Below, piece after piece: positions 49,470 through 61,639 of a stretch of 64,000 nucleotides of DNA. Location of the stretch: the NCBI GenBank assembly GCA_963971225.1, contig OZ020267.1:104402392-104466391 (forward strand). The letters are read 5' to 3'. The notes under the pieces are model-generated. The model was given only the letters and a program-made list of their open reading frames with translations, ran no database searches and had not been told where the DNA came from. The number at the start of each line of letters is the position of its first letter. The stretch's first letter is position 1. Source of the DNA: Melieria omissa. Its lineage: Eukaryota > Arthropoda > Insecta > Diptera > Ulidiidae. The translations under genes and the position numbers were made by a program.

Positions 49470-51256
49470 TGTCATTATTCATCCACATTATCTCTTATTC
49501 TCTTAAATTTTATTCAATTTTGGCCACAAGAAGCTACACTGTGCTTCAGTCTGTGTATTTAATGCCTTCGAATGCCGCTTTTGGATCACGCCCCACATTG
49601 ATGGTGCATTGTAAATATGTGAACAATTTTTTTGAAATTTTTTGTTTTAATTCACAAAGCGTTGCGAACGACATGTCAGTTCAGTGGGTGGGCAAGACTT
49701 GTCGCTAAACGCATGAAATATTGCTGCAGTTAATTTATTTTTTTATAATTTGTTTCTTTTGTCACATTAGCGTGTTTTAACGACACATGGATTTGTAAAA
49801 TACTTGTATGAGCATTTTTTGAACTTTAAGAAAATTTATTGTTTCATTAGTTTCTTTCATACAAACATTGTGTTTGAAAAGAACTAAATTTTGTATGACC
49901 GAGAAAACGTTCCCCGAAAATTTCCTCTCTGATTAGTTGATTGTGAAAGCCGCTATTTAACGCCTTAATTTCAGCTTTAATGTTTCGTAGCGTAAATTAC
50001 ACATTGTAACTGTTAAAATCTAATACTCTCTCTTTCACACTTCTTTCTTTTGTTTGTTTCCCTTTACCGTTCAACACAAAACCTCCATTGGGTCTTTAGA
50101 ACCCCCCAGAGGTAAACTAGTCATTATTTTGATTTGGAATGCGTTCAACCACTTCAGCTGTGCAACAACAAAAGCACAGCATCAGTTGCCAATGCAAACA
50201 ATAACAACAACAAAACAGCAACAGAAAATCAATAATCTGACAATTGAGAATTGTGCTGCGAAGAAGAATTTGTTGTTGGTAGAAGAAGAGCAATGCAACT
50301 GACAACCGCAACAACAATAGCAACAACAATCAGCGGGTGGTTGCCAATTTTAAAAGCACGTAACGACAAGCAATGTGCCACGTGGTGTAGTTATCTATAT
50401 ATATGTTTTTTTGTTGTTGTTATTTTTTTCTCATGGGGGATGGCTTGCTGAAGAATAAGAAAATTTCGCAATTATCTGCCATCGTACAATGGGATTTTTG
50501 CGCAAAGCAGCCACAAATGAGGGGCCAATAGAAATGGAAATAGCACAAGCAGCAACAACAACAACAACAAAATATAAAAAATTCTAGTTGCACACAAAAA
50601 AAAAGGCAGACAAAAATGGGTCGGTCTCAGCGGTATTTTTGCAGCAACAGCGAAGCAACCGGGGGGCCAAATCAATGCTGTGGGCCGCACTGATGGTCGC
50701 TGTTGTTGTCGCCGTTAGTTGAATGACAGCTTTGTCGCATTTGTTGTGTTGCTGAAATTTGGCAGTTGGGGTGTTGGTTAGCTATGCAAACGCCAAACGC
50801 TGATTATGCCGGCGAGACTAGGCGACAAGTGCAGGGAAAATCAATTTGAAGCTGGAAAGAAAAAAAAGTTGAAAAGCAAATAAAGTTGCGCTTTTCGGCT
50901 TTTTTGTATGGATGGCAAAAAAAAAATGATGGATGAGTCATGAATTTGTCAAATTTATAAACACACCAAAAACTGTCGTGTGAGTGTGTGTGTGTGTGTT
51001 AGCGCATAAATTTCAAGTTCGTGTGGGCGGGCACCCGACGCATTGCGCGTTTTTGGTCTGTAAGCAAATGCAACAAATCAAGTCCCGCAAATATTTCATA
51101 AGGAAAAATTTCAAAACATTTACAATGCGTCAACTTTTTTGTTATAAATTATTTTTGAAATTTTTTTCTTGACGCGTTTTGAAGCCTCAAAATGCGCCCA
51201 TAAATCTCACACCAAAGCCTGAAGCGGCGTTCGGTTGATGCCACATGAACATTGTA
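49470..51256. other. No gene recognised
   Basis: Intronic sequence with CAACAA/GTTGTT-rich patches (50165-50330, 50550-50570) and a short TG run at 50982-50999. Nothing else supported. Confidence 0.4.
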
Positions 51257-51739
51257 CAGTCAAAACCGCTTAACTGTTACTTACTTAACTGAGAAATACG
51301 CTTAACTGAAATATAAGTTCGGGTCACATTTTCCTTTAGTATTTTTCCTGAAAAGTAGTTCGTTTAGGTGAAACTTTGCCTAACTGAAAAATTTGAAAAA
51401 AAAAAGTTAAGAAAAGATTAGTTAAAGTCCAAAACATAAATTTATACTATTTCAACTCCGTCAAAGTGAAAAAAAAGTTGTGCCATATTTCATAATTTAA
51501 AAACACTGCCCTGCTGGTTATTATTTGGTCGTATTATTACATTCCACCTAAGTGGATTAACTGATTTCGTTAGTTGGCGCAGTTGACTCTTGAAATTGCA
51601 AAATTTCGGTATTAAAATATTTTTCCTTTTCCTCATATGGCACTTAATTGAGAGGGATTTCACTCGCTTTACTGAAAACCCCAGTCAACTGCAACTAAAC
51701 GACCGGAAAAATTGACTTACAGTTACACGGACTCGACTG
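51257..51739. mobile_element. pogo-type MITE (483 bp)
   Basis: Left end TA|CAGTCAAAACCGCTTAACTG; right end reversed CAGTCGAGTCCGTGTAACTG, with TA on both sides (51255-51256, 51740-51741). The TTAACTGA(A) word recurs several times inside. No transposase frame. Confidence 0.78.
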
Positions 51740-51945
51740 TATTCATATAAATTTTGGAAACTTTGTCTTTCTGTTCACTAAAACTCAGCTTTCGATCGGC
51801 ATCGGCCAAAAAAGTGAGAATCGGTGTGACTCCACGATTAATCGGGATTAATCGAAATCGCTCAAAAAAGTGGGCATCGTTCGGACTCAAACTAGACGTT
51901 CGTTTCCTTATCAACCAAGTTCTTTCTTCTAATCTTATAAGTAGT

Positions 51946-52735
51946 GATGTCGAATCTCTGATCATGTCTTAGAATGATTCAATGTCTTATAAACACTGAA
52001 ACTGTTTGAGCGATGGTCTCGAGCCTGAAACGTATAAATTAGTTGGTCCTACTACAGTTGAGGGACAATCAGGTGACAGGATGGTAGTTTTAGAAAGTTT
52101 ATTTGACCAACAATTTGCTCAGGAATCTGTTAGATATTCCACAAATAAGTATTATCGTTTCAGCCAACATGGGGCTTTTTTTGGCTGGTACAGCGCCTTC
52201 ACCTTCCTGCGAAGACTTTCTTCAAGTGGCGGGAACCAATTGAACGCTTGTAAAAATATAATTTTACTAGGAAAGTGACAGTCCTTTAAATCCATCAACC
52301 TTATCAATCGAGCCATTACTTTGATAGTAACTAGTCAAGTACGGTCGAGCCGCGGATCGGGTCTAACAATGATTCAATGTCTTATAAACACCGAAACTGT
52401 TTAAGCGAAAGTTTGAAGCCATCAACTTGGAAATGAATTGACGAGCCTCTGCGGAGACTTTCTCCAAGTTTCATTGGCATTGGTGGGAACCAACTGAACG
52501 CTTGTAAACAAATTAATTGTACTGGTAAAGTGACAGGGTCTCTTTAACTCCATCTTCCTCATCAATCGAGCCATTACTTCGATAGTATGTTAGTTTTAAT
52601 TAGTATGGTCGAGTCTCTGATTGCGTCTGACAATGATACAATGTCTTGAAAGCACCGAAACTGTTCAAGCGAAAGTTTCAAGCTTCAAAGCCTTCAACTA
52701 AGAAATGACTTGGTCCTATTATGATGAAGTGACGA
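51946..52735. repeat. Tandem repeat, units of ~264-394 bp
   Basis: GTCGAATCTCTGATC...CAATGTCTTATAAACAC(T/C)GAAACTGTTT begins at about 51948, 52344 and 52608, and the companion block GGGAACCAA(T/C)TGAACGCTTGTAAA...ATCGAGCCATTACTT occurs at about 52230 and 52483. There are two full units and one partial. Confidence 0.85.
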
Positions 52736-53002
52736 GCAGGTAACAGGATGGTGTGCTTTTTGGAAAGTTCTTCAGTCTGAACAGTTGCTTCTATGATACC
52801 TCTATGGCTTGGAGACCAAATAGTAGCTTTTCGGACAGCAAGTGGTTTGTCAAAAAGAGGTTTATCGGCCCCATTGTTGCCAGTGATACTTCAATGGGAC
52901 CATTTAGGACCAACTTTTGAGCCAAATATTATTCTAAACCATATTTTATACCAGCAATTTTGGTGATTAGGGGGTTTTGAGCCCCTTGTTTCCGTCACTC
53001 TA

Positions 53003-54292
53003 CGTAGGCTGCCTTTTATATTTTTTCAATAAGGATTGTCTAGTAAGTTTTCGAAAAATCTGAGATTACCATTGAAAAGTTTGTCATTTTTTACCATAAA
53101 CGTGCTTAGAACATTTTGATGTTCAAGCGCTATTTGTGTTGTTTACACTGACTTGAAAAAATGGTAAAAAAAAAATGGATTTAACTCGTGAACATTTTTG
53201 AGCAATAATTTTTTACGTTTTCCGAATATCTCAACAACAATGCTTCGATTACCTTCATTCCGCATTTAGTGATGAAGCACCAACCCTCAAGACAATTTAT
53301 AACTGGTTTAACGAATTCAAGCGTGGTCGTCGTTCGCTCCAGGACGAATTTCGTGAAGGTCGTCCGAAATCAGTCCTTGTGCCAGAAACCATCGATGCTG
53401 TGCGTGAACTGATAATGAAAGATCGTCATGTGACATACCGTGAGATAGAGTCATCCTTGGGCATTAGTTCCACGGCCGTGCATTCGATATTGCATGAACA
53501 TTTAGCTGTCAGAAAGATTTGTTCTCGATGGATCTCGCATAAATTGGCCATCGCTCAAAAAAAGACTCGTGCCGATTGTTGCAAAGAAATGATGGAAAAA
53601 TGCGATCGCGTTACTTCGAAAGACGTTCATAAGATCGTGACAGGTGACGAATAATGGATATATGCGTATGAGCCCAGCAATATATCCATGATCGACAAAA
53701 CAGCAATCAACCGTGTGGGTCTTCCAAGACGAGTCAAATCCAGCAAACGTTGTTCCGGCACGCAACACATCGAAGCAAATAGTCGGCTGTTTCTTCGGAA
53801 AAACTGGTCATGTGGCTACTGTGTCGTTAGAGCAACGTAGAACGGTAAATTCTGAGTGGTACACAACACTTTTTTTGACAATGAAATACGGAAAAACAAC
53901 CGCCGACGCCGAATCATTCTTCACCAGGACAATGTGCGTTCTCACATATCGGCTCAAACAAACGTTTATTTGATCGACCAAAGCATCGATTTAATGGGTC
54001 ATCCGCCATGCAGCCCTGACCTGGCACCCCATGACTTCTTTTTATTCCCGCATATAAAAAGAAATTGCGTGTTCAACGATTTTCATCGCCAAAAGATGCT
54101 GCTAAAGCATTAAAAAACCATGTTTTGGAGGTGTCTCAATCGGAGTGGAAAAAGTGCTCCGACAATTGGTTTGAGCGCATACAAAAGTGTATAAATCTTC
54201 AAGAAGAATACTTTGAAAAGTAATAAAACCATTTTTGATGGTAACAAAATGCATTTTGATCCTTTTTGAAAAAATATAAAAGACAACCCTCG
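53003..54292 (+). mobile_element. Decayed mariner element (1290 bp)
   Basis: Inverted ends of about 34 bp: left CGTAGGCTGCCTTTTATATT and right, reversed, CGAGGGTTGTCTTTTATATT, flanked by TA at 53001-53002 and 54293-54294. Length is that of a full mariner. The transposase inside is broken. Confidence 0.9.
53175..54222 (+). pseudogene. Mariner transposase pseudogene (D,D34D type)
   Basis: Starts ATG at 53175; codon 9 is TGA, and the frame then runs through EAPTLKTIYNWFNEFKRGR, RHVTYREIESSLGIS and CSRWISHKL to TGDE followed by a stop (53654). The rest is recognisable in shifting frames: SFFGKTG-like GCFFGKTGHVATVSLEQRRT, HQDNVRSHISAQ and SPDLAPHDFFLFP, giving the D, D and D of the catalytic triad. 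At least one internal stop pair and two frameshifts make it non-functional. The signature places it in the mariner branch close to the mellifera/irritans subfamilies (from memory). Confidence 0.88.
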
Positions 54293-54299
54293 TATGGGA

Positions 54300-56269
54300 C
54301 CTTTGGCATATCTGAGTTAAATTGTAGTGTCTGTTAACCACGAGCATCACAAACCTACTCATGGACCTTTATCATTTTCAATTGGCTACTAAACGTAGAG
54401 TGACTTGATAACCGATTGCAATGAAATGTCTACTCTGGTAAAACATTTCATGGCCGCTTTTAGCCGACTTTTCGACAATCAAATACAGACTTGTTATGGT
54501 TGACTAGTGGCGCACATGGAATATTATTCGGGGTAGGATTTTCGTGCAAGCTTTCAGCTCAACACAGTTTGAAACCATATTTTGCAACAGCAGTTTTTGC
54601 ATTTGGGAGGGAGGACGTTTGAACATCCCAAAAACCTACTTTTACAAGAATTAAAGTTTGCCACTTCGGAGTTTTAGACAGAACAGAAAAGATTACAACA
54701 ACTAGTGAATGCCTTCATTGTCTTACGGACTCAGCTGTTTGCAGCTCCTCCTTCCTCTCTACTCACTCTCGTTTTACAGCGCGCTTTTTCACTGCTCTTC
54801 TACGGTTCGGGTTTTTCTCTCTCATGCCATAATTTCGACGTTTAAAGCTGTGTTGGGTAATAAAAATTTTAACAATGTCGAATTACCGTTTGCCGAGTGT
54901 GCTCTGGATGCGGCAATAAATCACGTTTAATTGCCTCCCAAGCGTCAACGATGGAGGAACTTCTGTTCCATGCCCCACGTCATACATACTCGTACACTGG
55001 CACTCCCCGCCCCCCTCCGCCCAGCACAGATTGCGCATATTGGTTGGCACAAACATACATAAATGGTGCGCCCCTATGCAGGACAATGGCAATACTACTA
55101 CACCCCAAAAATTGGCACAACCACCATCACCACCACAACAACATCAACTACAAGTACAACAACATCAACACTTGCAACATTAACACTTCATCTTGCTGCT
55201 GCTGCCATTGTGCTTGTAAACACATGCCGCATACCAACACATTGCATGTACTTGTTGTTGTTGTTACTGTTGTTGTATATTCATTGTTACGCTGCGCTTG
55301 GGGCTGCTGCTGTTGACTGGTACTGCGCTGTCCGATATGCTGCAATTGTGCCCGAACCCACAGCAGTCAGCAACCAGCAGTTGAATGCGTCCTGCAGTCG
55401 AGGTGTTTGTTGTCTGTATCTATGTGTGTGTGAGAGTGTGTGTAAGTGGCATTGCATTTCATCCAAAATTCCAAAGTGATAATATCGTTGAGCGGGCAAA
55501 CGTGCCGGGAGTATGAGTGGGGAAAAATTGCGCTGACAACGCAGCGTCACACACAAACACACATACACACAGACAAGTCATTGCAATGACTGCATAACTA
55601 CTTGTGAGTGTGTGTGTTTGGGGTATGTGTTACACTTCCCTTTCATTTGAAAAGAATTTTGTATTGTAAAACTGTATGCAAACAAAAAAAAACGAATATA
55701 CCAAAGAAATGAACGATTCAACAAGGATATGTGTGATTTTTGCTCTCTTCACTCTCTTTGTGGCGATAAAAAGCAATTTTTGATTGCAGTTACTTCAAGC
55801 TCACCATAGTTAATAGGGCGGGAAGGGGGCGTGTGGCAAAAAACTGCACACGAAAGCGCAATTTTTATTGGCCAACATTGTTCGTTGCAACACTTCGCAT
55901 GTGGCACACAGCTTGGGTGACAATAACGATCGATATGAATCAGTTCTCATTTAGAGGTTGTGAAATTAACCTTTTCATTCTACTGTGTGACATGAAAGTG
56001 TTTTTCATTGGAAATGAATGCATGAATGTGAATGCATATCATAGAAACAATTGCTTAATTTTGTTGGAGATGGAGTAGAAAGTTAGGTGGAACATGAAAA
56101 ACATGTGGCTTTCGAATTTATTAGCATATCTTAGTTTTAGTTAATAGTTACATATGAGAATCAGATGAAAATTTCGGCGCATCGTAGTAAACTGTTTGTG
56201 ATTTGGGTAAAAGGTTTGATTCTGAAGGCCCTTAATTGGTTATTTTCTTATCTTTTGGTCATTCCAGGA
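54300..56269. other. No gene recognised
   Basis: 54.55-54.65 kb (AAACCATATTTTGCAACAG...) resembles 52.93-52.99 kb on the other side of the mariner, so the mariner seems to sit in the older tandem repeat. 54.95-55.35 kb is CA/CAACA-rich with long biased frames that lack domains. 55.55-55.62 kb has CACACA/GTGTGT runs. Confidence 0.4.
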
Positions 56270-56550
56270 TCCTAATTCAGGATTGTTCGGTGCCTAACGT
56301 CATCGATCACATCTGCACCTCCACTAAGTTTGGGATATAAGCTTCTCAGCTTAGCCTGCTTCATTAGCCTAACCGAACTATCGCCTTTGAATATTATGGA
56401 TATAGTCAGATTCATAATGGAATTCTCTTGGTTCTCAGCGCTGTAAGGTGAAATCGCGCCCTTCACTGTGGTACCACAATGAGCCATAATTTGTGCTTAA
56501 GTGAGCTTTTCACGTAGAAGGCTCCCACTCCAAGCTAACCTAACCTACCT
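56270..56550 (+). mobile_element. LINE 3' scrap with CCTAACC tail
   Basis: A short frame reading FISLTELSPLNIMDIVRFIM then EFSWFSAL and a stop resembles ORF2 C-termini. It is followed by a 3' UTR (CACAATGAGCC, TTTGTGCTTAAG) ending CTCCAAGCTAACCTAACCTA, shared with 47515-47615. Confidence 0.6.
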
Positions 56551-56580
56551 TTTGCTGTCAGTAGGACCAATATTGGGAAA

Positions 56581-56890
56581 TTTGTTCATTGTCAAAATAG
56601 CCTAGAAAGCGTAGCACTCAGACAGAGATGTTTACGTCCATTGTAATGCGACTTGAGGTTCTCTCTCTACACGACCGAATAAATCTGAGTAGATCCTATG
56701 GAGCCAAGGACCTAAGACGGTCATTTCTCAACCGGTCATTTGTTCATTGTCAAAATAGCCTAGAAAGCGTAGCACTCAGACAGAGATGTTTACGTCCATT
56801 GTAATGCGACTTGAGGTTCTCTCTCTACACGACCGAATAAATCTGAGTAGATCCTATGGAGCCAAGGACCTAAGACGGTCATTTCTCAAC
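56581..56890. repeat. 158 bp direct duplication, apparently identical
   Basis: TTTGTTCATTGTCAAAATAG starts at 56581 and 56739, and 152 bp (to ...TCATTTCTCAACC) reads the same in both by eye. No gene. The copies do not resemble the flanking LINE pieces. Confidence 0.93.
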
Positions 56891-56966
56891 CCATCAGTGC
56901 CAAATGCCTAAAATATTACTCGGGCGTTGGGGGCGCAGACATACAAAAAGTGGTCCGTGCACTATC

Positions 56967-57892
56967 TTACTTACTTACTTACTTAACTGGCCATAACAAC
57001 CCGTTATCGGGTTACGGCCTGCCGCAAAACTTCTCTCCAGGCGCCTCTGCTTCGCGCGCGCCTTCTCCAGTTGGTCACACCAAGAGATACCAGGGCCTCT
57101 TCCACTTGGTCCTTCCACCGGAGACACGGCCTCCCTCTTCGCCGTCGACCTCCAACCATCGCATCGAATGCCTTTTTCGCCGGAGCTTCGTCGTCCATGC
57201 GGCAGACATGACCGAGCCAGCGTAGCCGCTGGATGTTAATTCGCTGCGCTACGTCCATGTCCTTATACAGCTCATACAGCTCGTTATTGGTTCGTATGCG
57301 ATAGTCGTCACCAACCCGAACAGGGCCGAAGATTTTGCGAAGCACCTTCCTCTCGAACACTCCAAGGGCCGCTATGTCGTTTCGTGTCATTGTCCATGCT
57401 TCAGCGCCATAGAGGAGCACGGGCAAGATAAGCGTCCTATAGAGTGCAAGTTTTGTCGGTCGAGAGAGGTCTCTACTTCTCAATTGCCTACCGAGACCGT
57501 AGTAGCACCTGTTGGCAAGAGTTATCCTTCGCTTTATCTCCAGACTGACATCATTGCTGCTGTTGATGGCGGTGCCAAGGTAGACGAATTCCTTGACAAC
57601 TTCAAAAGCATACCTGTCGGCCTCGACGTGAGACCCTAGCCGCTGCGAGTCCCTGCGTGTAGACAGCATATACTTCGTCTTGCCCTCATTTACCACCAGA
57701 CCCATTTTGGCAGATTCTCTTTCGATAGCCGCAAAGGCAGCGGTGACATCTCGCTTGTTACGTCCGATGACATCAATATCATCAGCGTAAGCAAGGAGCT
57801 GGACACTTTTGTTGAAAATTGTGCCATTACGATGTACACCGGCCTTGCGCAGAACACTCTCCATGGTGAAGTTGAAGAGGTCGCAGGACAAA
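56967..57892 (-). mobile_element. 5'-truncated RTE-clade retrotransposon with 15 bp TSD
   Basis: GGTCCGTGCACTATC stands on both sides (56952-56966 and 57893-57907). On the minus strand the element ends in a short AAGT-repeat tail (AGTTAAGTAAGTAAGTAAGA). Only the last 926 bp are present, and the coding frame is intact to its stop, suggesting a young insertion. Confidence 0.93.
57004..57892 (-). CDS. RTE-type reverse transcriptase C-terminal fragment (~296 aa)
   Basis: The frame enters the element at LSCDLFNFTMESV, just before the catalytic block LLAYADDIDVIGR (YADD). The thumb region follows (FVYLGTAIN, RCYYGLGRQLRSR, LYRTLILPVLLYGAEAW) and then the C-terminal RTE signature WLGHVCRMDDEAPAKKAF and RRRGRPCLRWKDQV. 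No RNase H is present, as usual for RTE. The 16 or so codons upstream of 57892 in the same frame are host sequence, so the ATG at 57936 is not a real start. The upstream endonuclease and most RT fingers are missing. Confidence 0.92.
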
Positions 57893-58254
57893 GGTCCGTG
57901 CACTATCAGATATGTCTTTTCCCACATTTTGCCCACAGACAGACAGATTTGCCCACAGAATTAGATCAACCAACTGCCTTTCAGTCCCATCCACATAGGG
58001 AAAGAAGAAACTTTGATCATTGTTCTGAGGTGATGGGAAGCATACGGTTTGTCCAACTTCAGCCGCTCTCAGTCTGCCATGCTCGCTTGTGTGTTGAAGT
58101 GACCCATTTGTTAACAGTGACTTTGATGCCCGTAGATGGAATTGACAGAACAGGTTCAGGCCCTTTAAATGTAACCTCAGAGCTCATTTTAGTTACAGAG
58201 TCTCAGGTCTCGTTACCTGAAATTCCTACGTGTTCCGAGATAATAATTTAATAA

Positions 58255-58470
58255 TAATTAAATAATAATAATAATTGATTGGCACGACAGCCCGCTTACG
58301 CGAGACTAAGGCCTAGCTTCCCGCAACCACCCGTGTTGTGCGTGTGAATTTTGTACGCGGGTGGAAGGGACCTACAGTTTTATGCCGGTTCCGAACGGCA
58401 GGTTGAGAGCTTTTTCATAGGCAATTTTTACTCTCAGAGGTTTGCCATTTCCAGCTGAGAGGACAGCCAC
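58255..58470. mobile_element. Dispersed repeat with AAT-rich end
   Basis: Begins with an AATAATAATAATAATTGATT run followed by GGCACGACAGCCCGCTTACG, GGGACCTACAGTTTTATGCC, TTCCGAACGGCAGGTTGAGA and GCTTTTTCATAGGC...CTCAGAGGTTTGCCATT. I remember this order of motifs from abundant tephritid repeats (SINE- or RTE-tail-like). No coding frame. Class uncertain. Confidence 0.55.
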
Positions 58471-58539
58471 CGAAAGAGAAAACGAGTTTCCCGAGATACG
58501 AAGGAAACGTGCTCCAAGATGCGAAGGAATATTAGGGAT

Positions 58540-59730
58540 TGGTTCGCAACTTTGTTCAAACTTGCGAGGTCCTTAGTGGTAGTTCGAGGTTCTTAGAGAT
58601 ACCAAGTAGACAAAGGATGTACTATCATATTCGGAGAAAGGTTCGGATTACTCGAGTCACTAATGACAGGAGATACTGTAGATTATTGATTGATGGTATC
58701 AATGAGTACATGAAAATTATTGACATAAGAAACAAGACTATTTCAAAGTCCTGTGAGGAAAAACAATCAGACCACGACTGATAATTTTATATTTTCTGAA
58801 ATCTCATTTTAAGGTTTTCAAAACAGTACAACGTAAATTTAGAAATCCAGGTTTTACTAAGATTCCTAGATCAAGTAGACTTGGTAAAGTAGAACAACAG
58901 TATCTACTAGAGGAGTTACTGTAGATTACTGATTGATGGGATCAATGATTTGCCAAGATCAAAGCACTTGGAAATGATTGACCCAAGAAATAACGCTGAC
59001 TTTAGTCCTGTAGGTAAGAACAGTCAGACCATGGCTGACCATTTATTTTCTATTCTCTAAAACCTAATTTCAAGGTTTTAAACAATGTAAACTTTGGGTC
59101 CATAGAAAGAAGAACCATCAGACCATGACTGAAAAATTTTTTTTATTTTCTGAAATCTCATTTTAAGGTTTTTAAAACAGCACGTAACATAATGTAAACT
59201 TTGGCTCTAGAATCTACTGGAGGTGTTACTGCACTTATTGATTGATGGAATCAATGATTTTACATGGACAAAGTACATGAAATTGATTGACATAAGAAAC
59301 AAGACTCTTTCCCAGTCCTGTGAGGAAGAACAATCAGACCTTGACTGACCATTTTCTGTAAATTTTTATTTCAAGCTTTTAAACACAACGCAAACTTTGG
59401 CTCCAGAATCTAATGGAGGAGATACTGAAGCTTATTGATTGATGGGATCAAAGATCTTACATGGACAAAGTACAAGAAAACAACAAGAAGGCTCTCTCTC
59501 AGTCCTATTCTCTAAAATCTCTTGTTTGTAGGTTTTTAACACAGAACAATGTTAACTTTGGGTCCATAGAAATCCAAGATCTACTAAGATTCCAAGATCA
59601 CGTAACTTTAAGAATTAGTAAAGTGGAACAACATTATAGAACAATGGACATTGTGTGGATTGAATGCGTATTTGCTTTATTTATTCTGAAAAAACTCATA
59701 CAAAAATTTGATTCACTTTTATGTCACTGA
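58540..59730. repeat. Irregular tandem repeat, ~195-310 bp units
   Basis: TTGATTGATGG(T/G/A)ATCAA recurs at about 58686, 58930, 59238 and 59433. Each is followed at similar distances by GACATAAGAAACAAGACT, CAGTCCTGTGAGGAA(G/A)AA, CAATCAGACC and TCATTTTAAGGTTTT-like words. Confidence 0.82.
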
Positions 59731-61639
59731 CTTTTTTGAGAAATATTTTTGCAAATTCAACTTTAAATTACGAACCTTTTTTCAATACTTATTACTAACC
59801 TTCATTGTTTTGATGTTGTCTGAAAGAATCTGCTTTCCTGAAAAGTATTTCTAAAAAATTAGTCAGGTTTCTTCTTTATGTCGATTCATCTGTTATACAC
59901 AAGTTTTTTACAAATCTTTTAGAGATAGTTTTTTTTCAAAATCAGTATTAACCCTATGCAACTGAAGTGATCTAATTTTAACAATATTACTGATGTGGTG
60001 GTCTGACGGACACCCTGAAACAAACTGAAGTATTTTTATGAAGATCTTTATTTGAATTTATTAGGCCTTTCTTATTCATAAGAAGAAATAGTTTATAATC
60101 CAATGTAAGGTTAACATTTGACATTTAATTGAAATTATGTGGTTTAATTCAATTAGCAAAAGTTCGAAATTTACGAAGCAATGCTCCAAATTTTTCTGTG
60201 CTGTATCTGTCAGACTGCCACATCAGCTACAGAGACTAAGACTTAAAAAATTTACAAAAACAAAACGGTTAAACGTTGTCCTTGTTTTGTTGAAGGTGAA
60301 ACTGAACTTTAATGAAATTTAGTTTTATTGTTCAAAAACTATTCTATTGCCCAGTAAACTCTACTTTTTTGAACCAAAGAAGTATAAAAAATGTAGAAAT
60401 TGGCGTTCAAATATATTTTACAACCTCTTTTTGATGATATATTCAAAATGTTGAACACGTCTACGAAAAAAGTCAGACTTTAAAGAGCAAAACGTCTGTG
60501 TTTCTATAATTTATTTAGTTTTTCTATCAAAATTAAATGCCTGAAATATTATAATTTTTAAAGATGAGCATTTCTAGGACCTAATATAAATTAAAAAAAA
60601 TATATTAAAAATATATTTTACAAAAATTGTCCCTATACCAATCTATTAATAGTTTGCATAGACAGTGATGCCATAAATCGTTTACAAACTCTTACAAAAA
60701 AAATCCACATCACTGCTTCTCGATTTTCTGCTGCTTGCCATCCATCGAAGCCACTCAACCGCCCACTCAATTAGAAAAATGCATTGAGTGTAAAATCAGC
60801 TATGCGACTTAATGCTGCAGCAAAAGAGCAACGTGGACGTTTTTCAACGTCAAAGTGACGTTGCAGGCAGACGTTTATGATTCACAACCTTGGCAAGGGC
60901 GCCAACAACGGGCAATCGGCTTAGGCAGTCGAGCTTGAGCTGCAAATGCACATGCAAAAAAACAACAACAACTACAACCACATAACATGGCTAAAAGTAG
61001 CAATGAAAAAAATTATCGACAGCACAAGCAAAACCGATAGCTGGAAAAAAGGCAAACATACCGAAAAGGAAGCGTCGTTGACATTGATAATGAATGACAG
61101 TTGAAGCAAAAAATAAAATTAAAGAAGTAAAGAAAAAATACAACAAAAGTTACAATAAAAAACAAAGGGAATGCAGCAAAGATTGAATGAACTACACACA
61201 CTTGCATTTCAATTGTGCTCAAAGAAAGCAACAACACTGAACAAATTACAAAACAACAACAAGCGACCACACTTCCGTTTTATAGAAACACTGGCGAGAG
61301 AAAAAACGAAACAAACTTTACTGACGAACGACATGAATGAAAGATGAAGTTGATGCGTTTTGCATTTAAATTGGCAACACTGTCGTTGAGTCGGAACAGT
61401 GCAAAATGTTGCACATTGAAGAATGAAGTTCCGTAACGAATTTGAATTCGGAATTGTGAGTTTCGGGATTTTGACAAAAGTAAGCAAATTCGCAACACTT
61501 TGATTTGCTCTAACAATAAGCAAATAGTTCAACAGGAAATGTGCGAGATTTAATAAAAATGTATAACTACGAACTTGTAGATTTTTTTGCTGAAAAAGTA
61601 ACGACAACAGCAAAGGACTCTAACAATTTAGGGATGCCA
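59731..61639. other. No gene recognised
   Basis: AT-rich with no supported feature. Minus-strand open frames at 61.0-61.6 kb have biased Phe/Ser/Val composition and no motif. Confidence 0.35.

Noticed and set aside
52006..52278. 90-residue plus-strand frame
   Set aside because: Lies within the 51.9-52.7 kb tandem repeat and is not kept open in the second unit.
55063..55479. 138-residue Thr/Leu-rich frame
   Set aside because: Made by CAACA/GTTGTT low-complexity sequence; the opposite frames are equally open and no motif is seen.
57893..57936. ATG at 57936 as start of the RTE frame
   Set aside because: It lies outside the element, upstream of the target-site duplication; the open frame is continuous only by chance.
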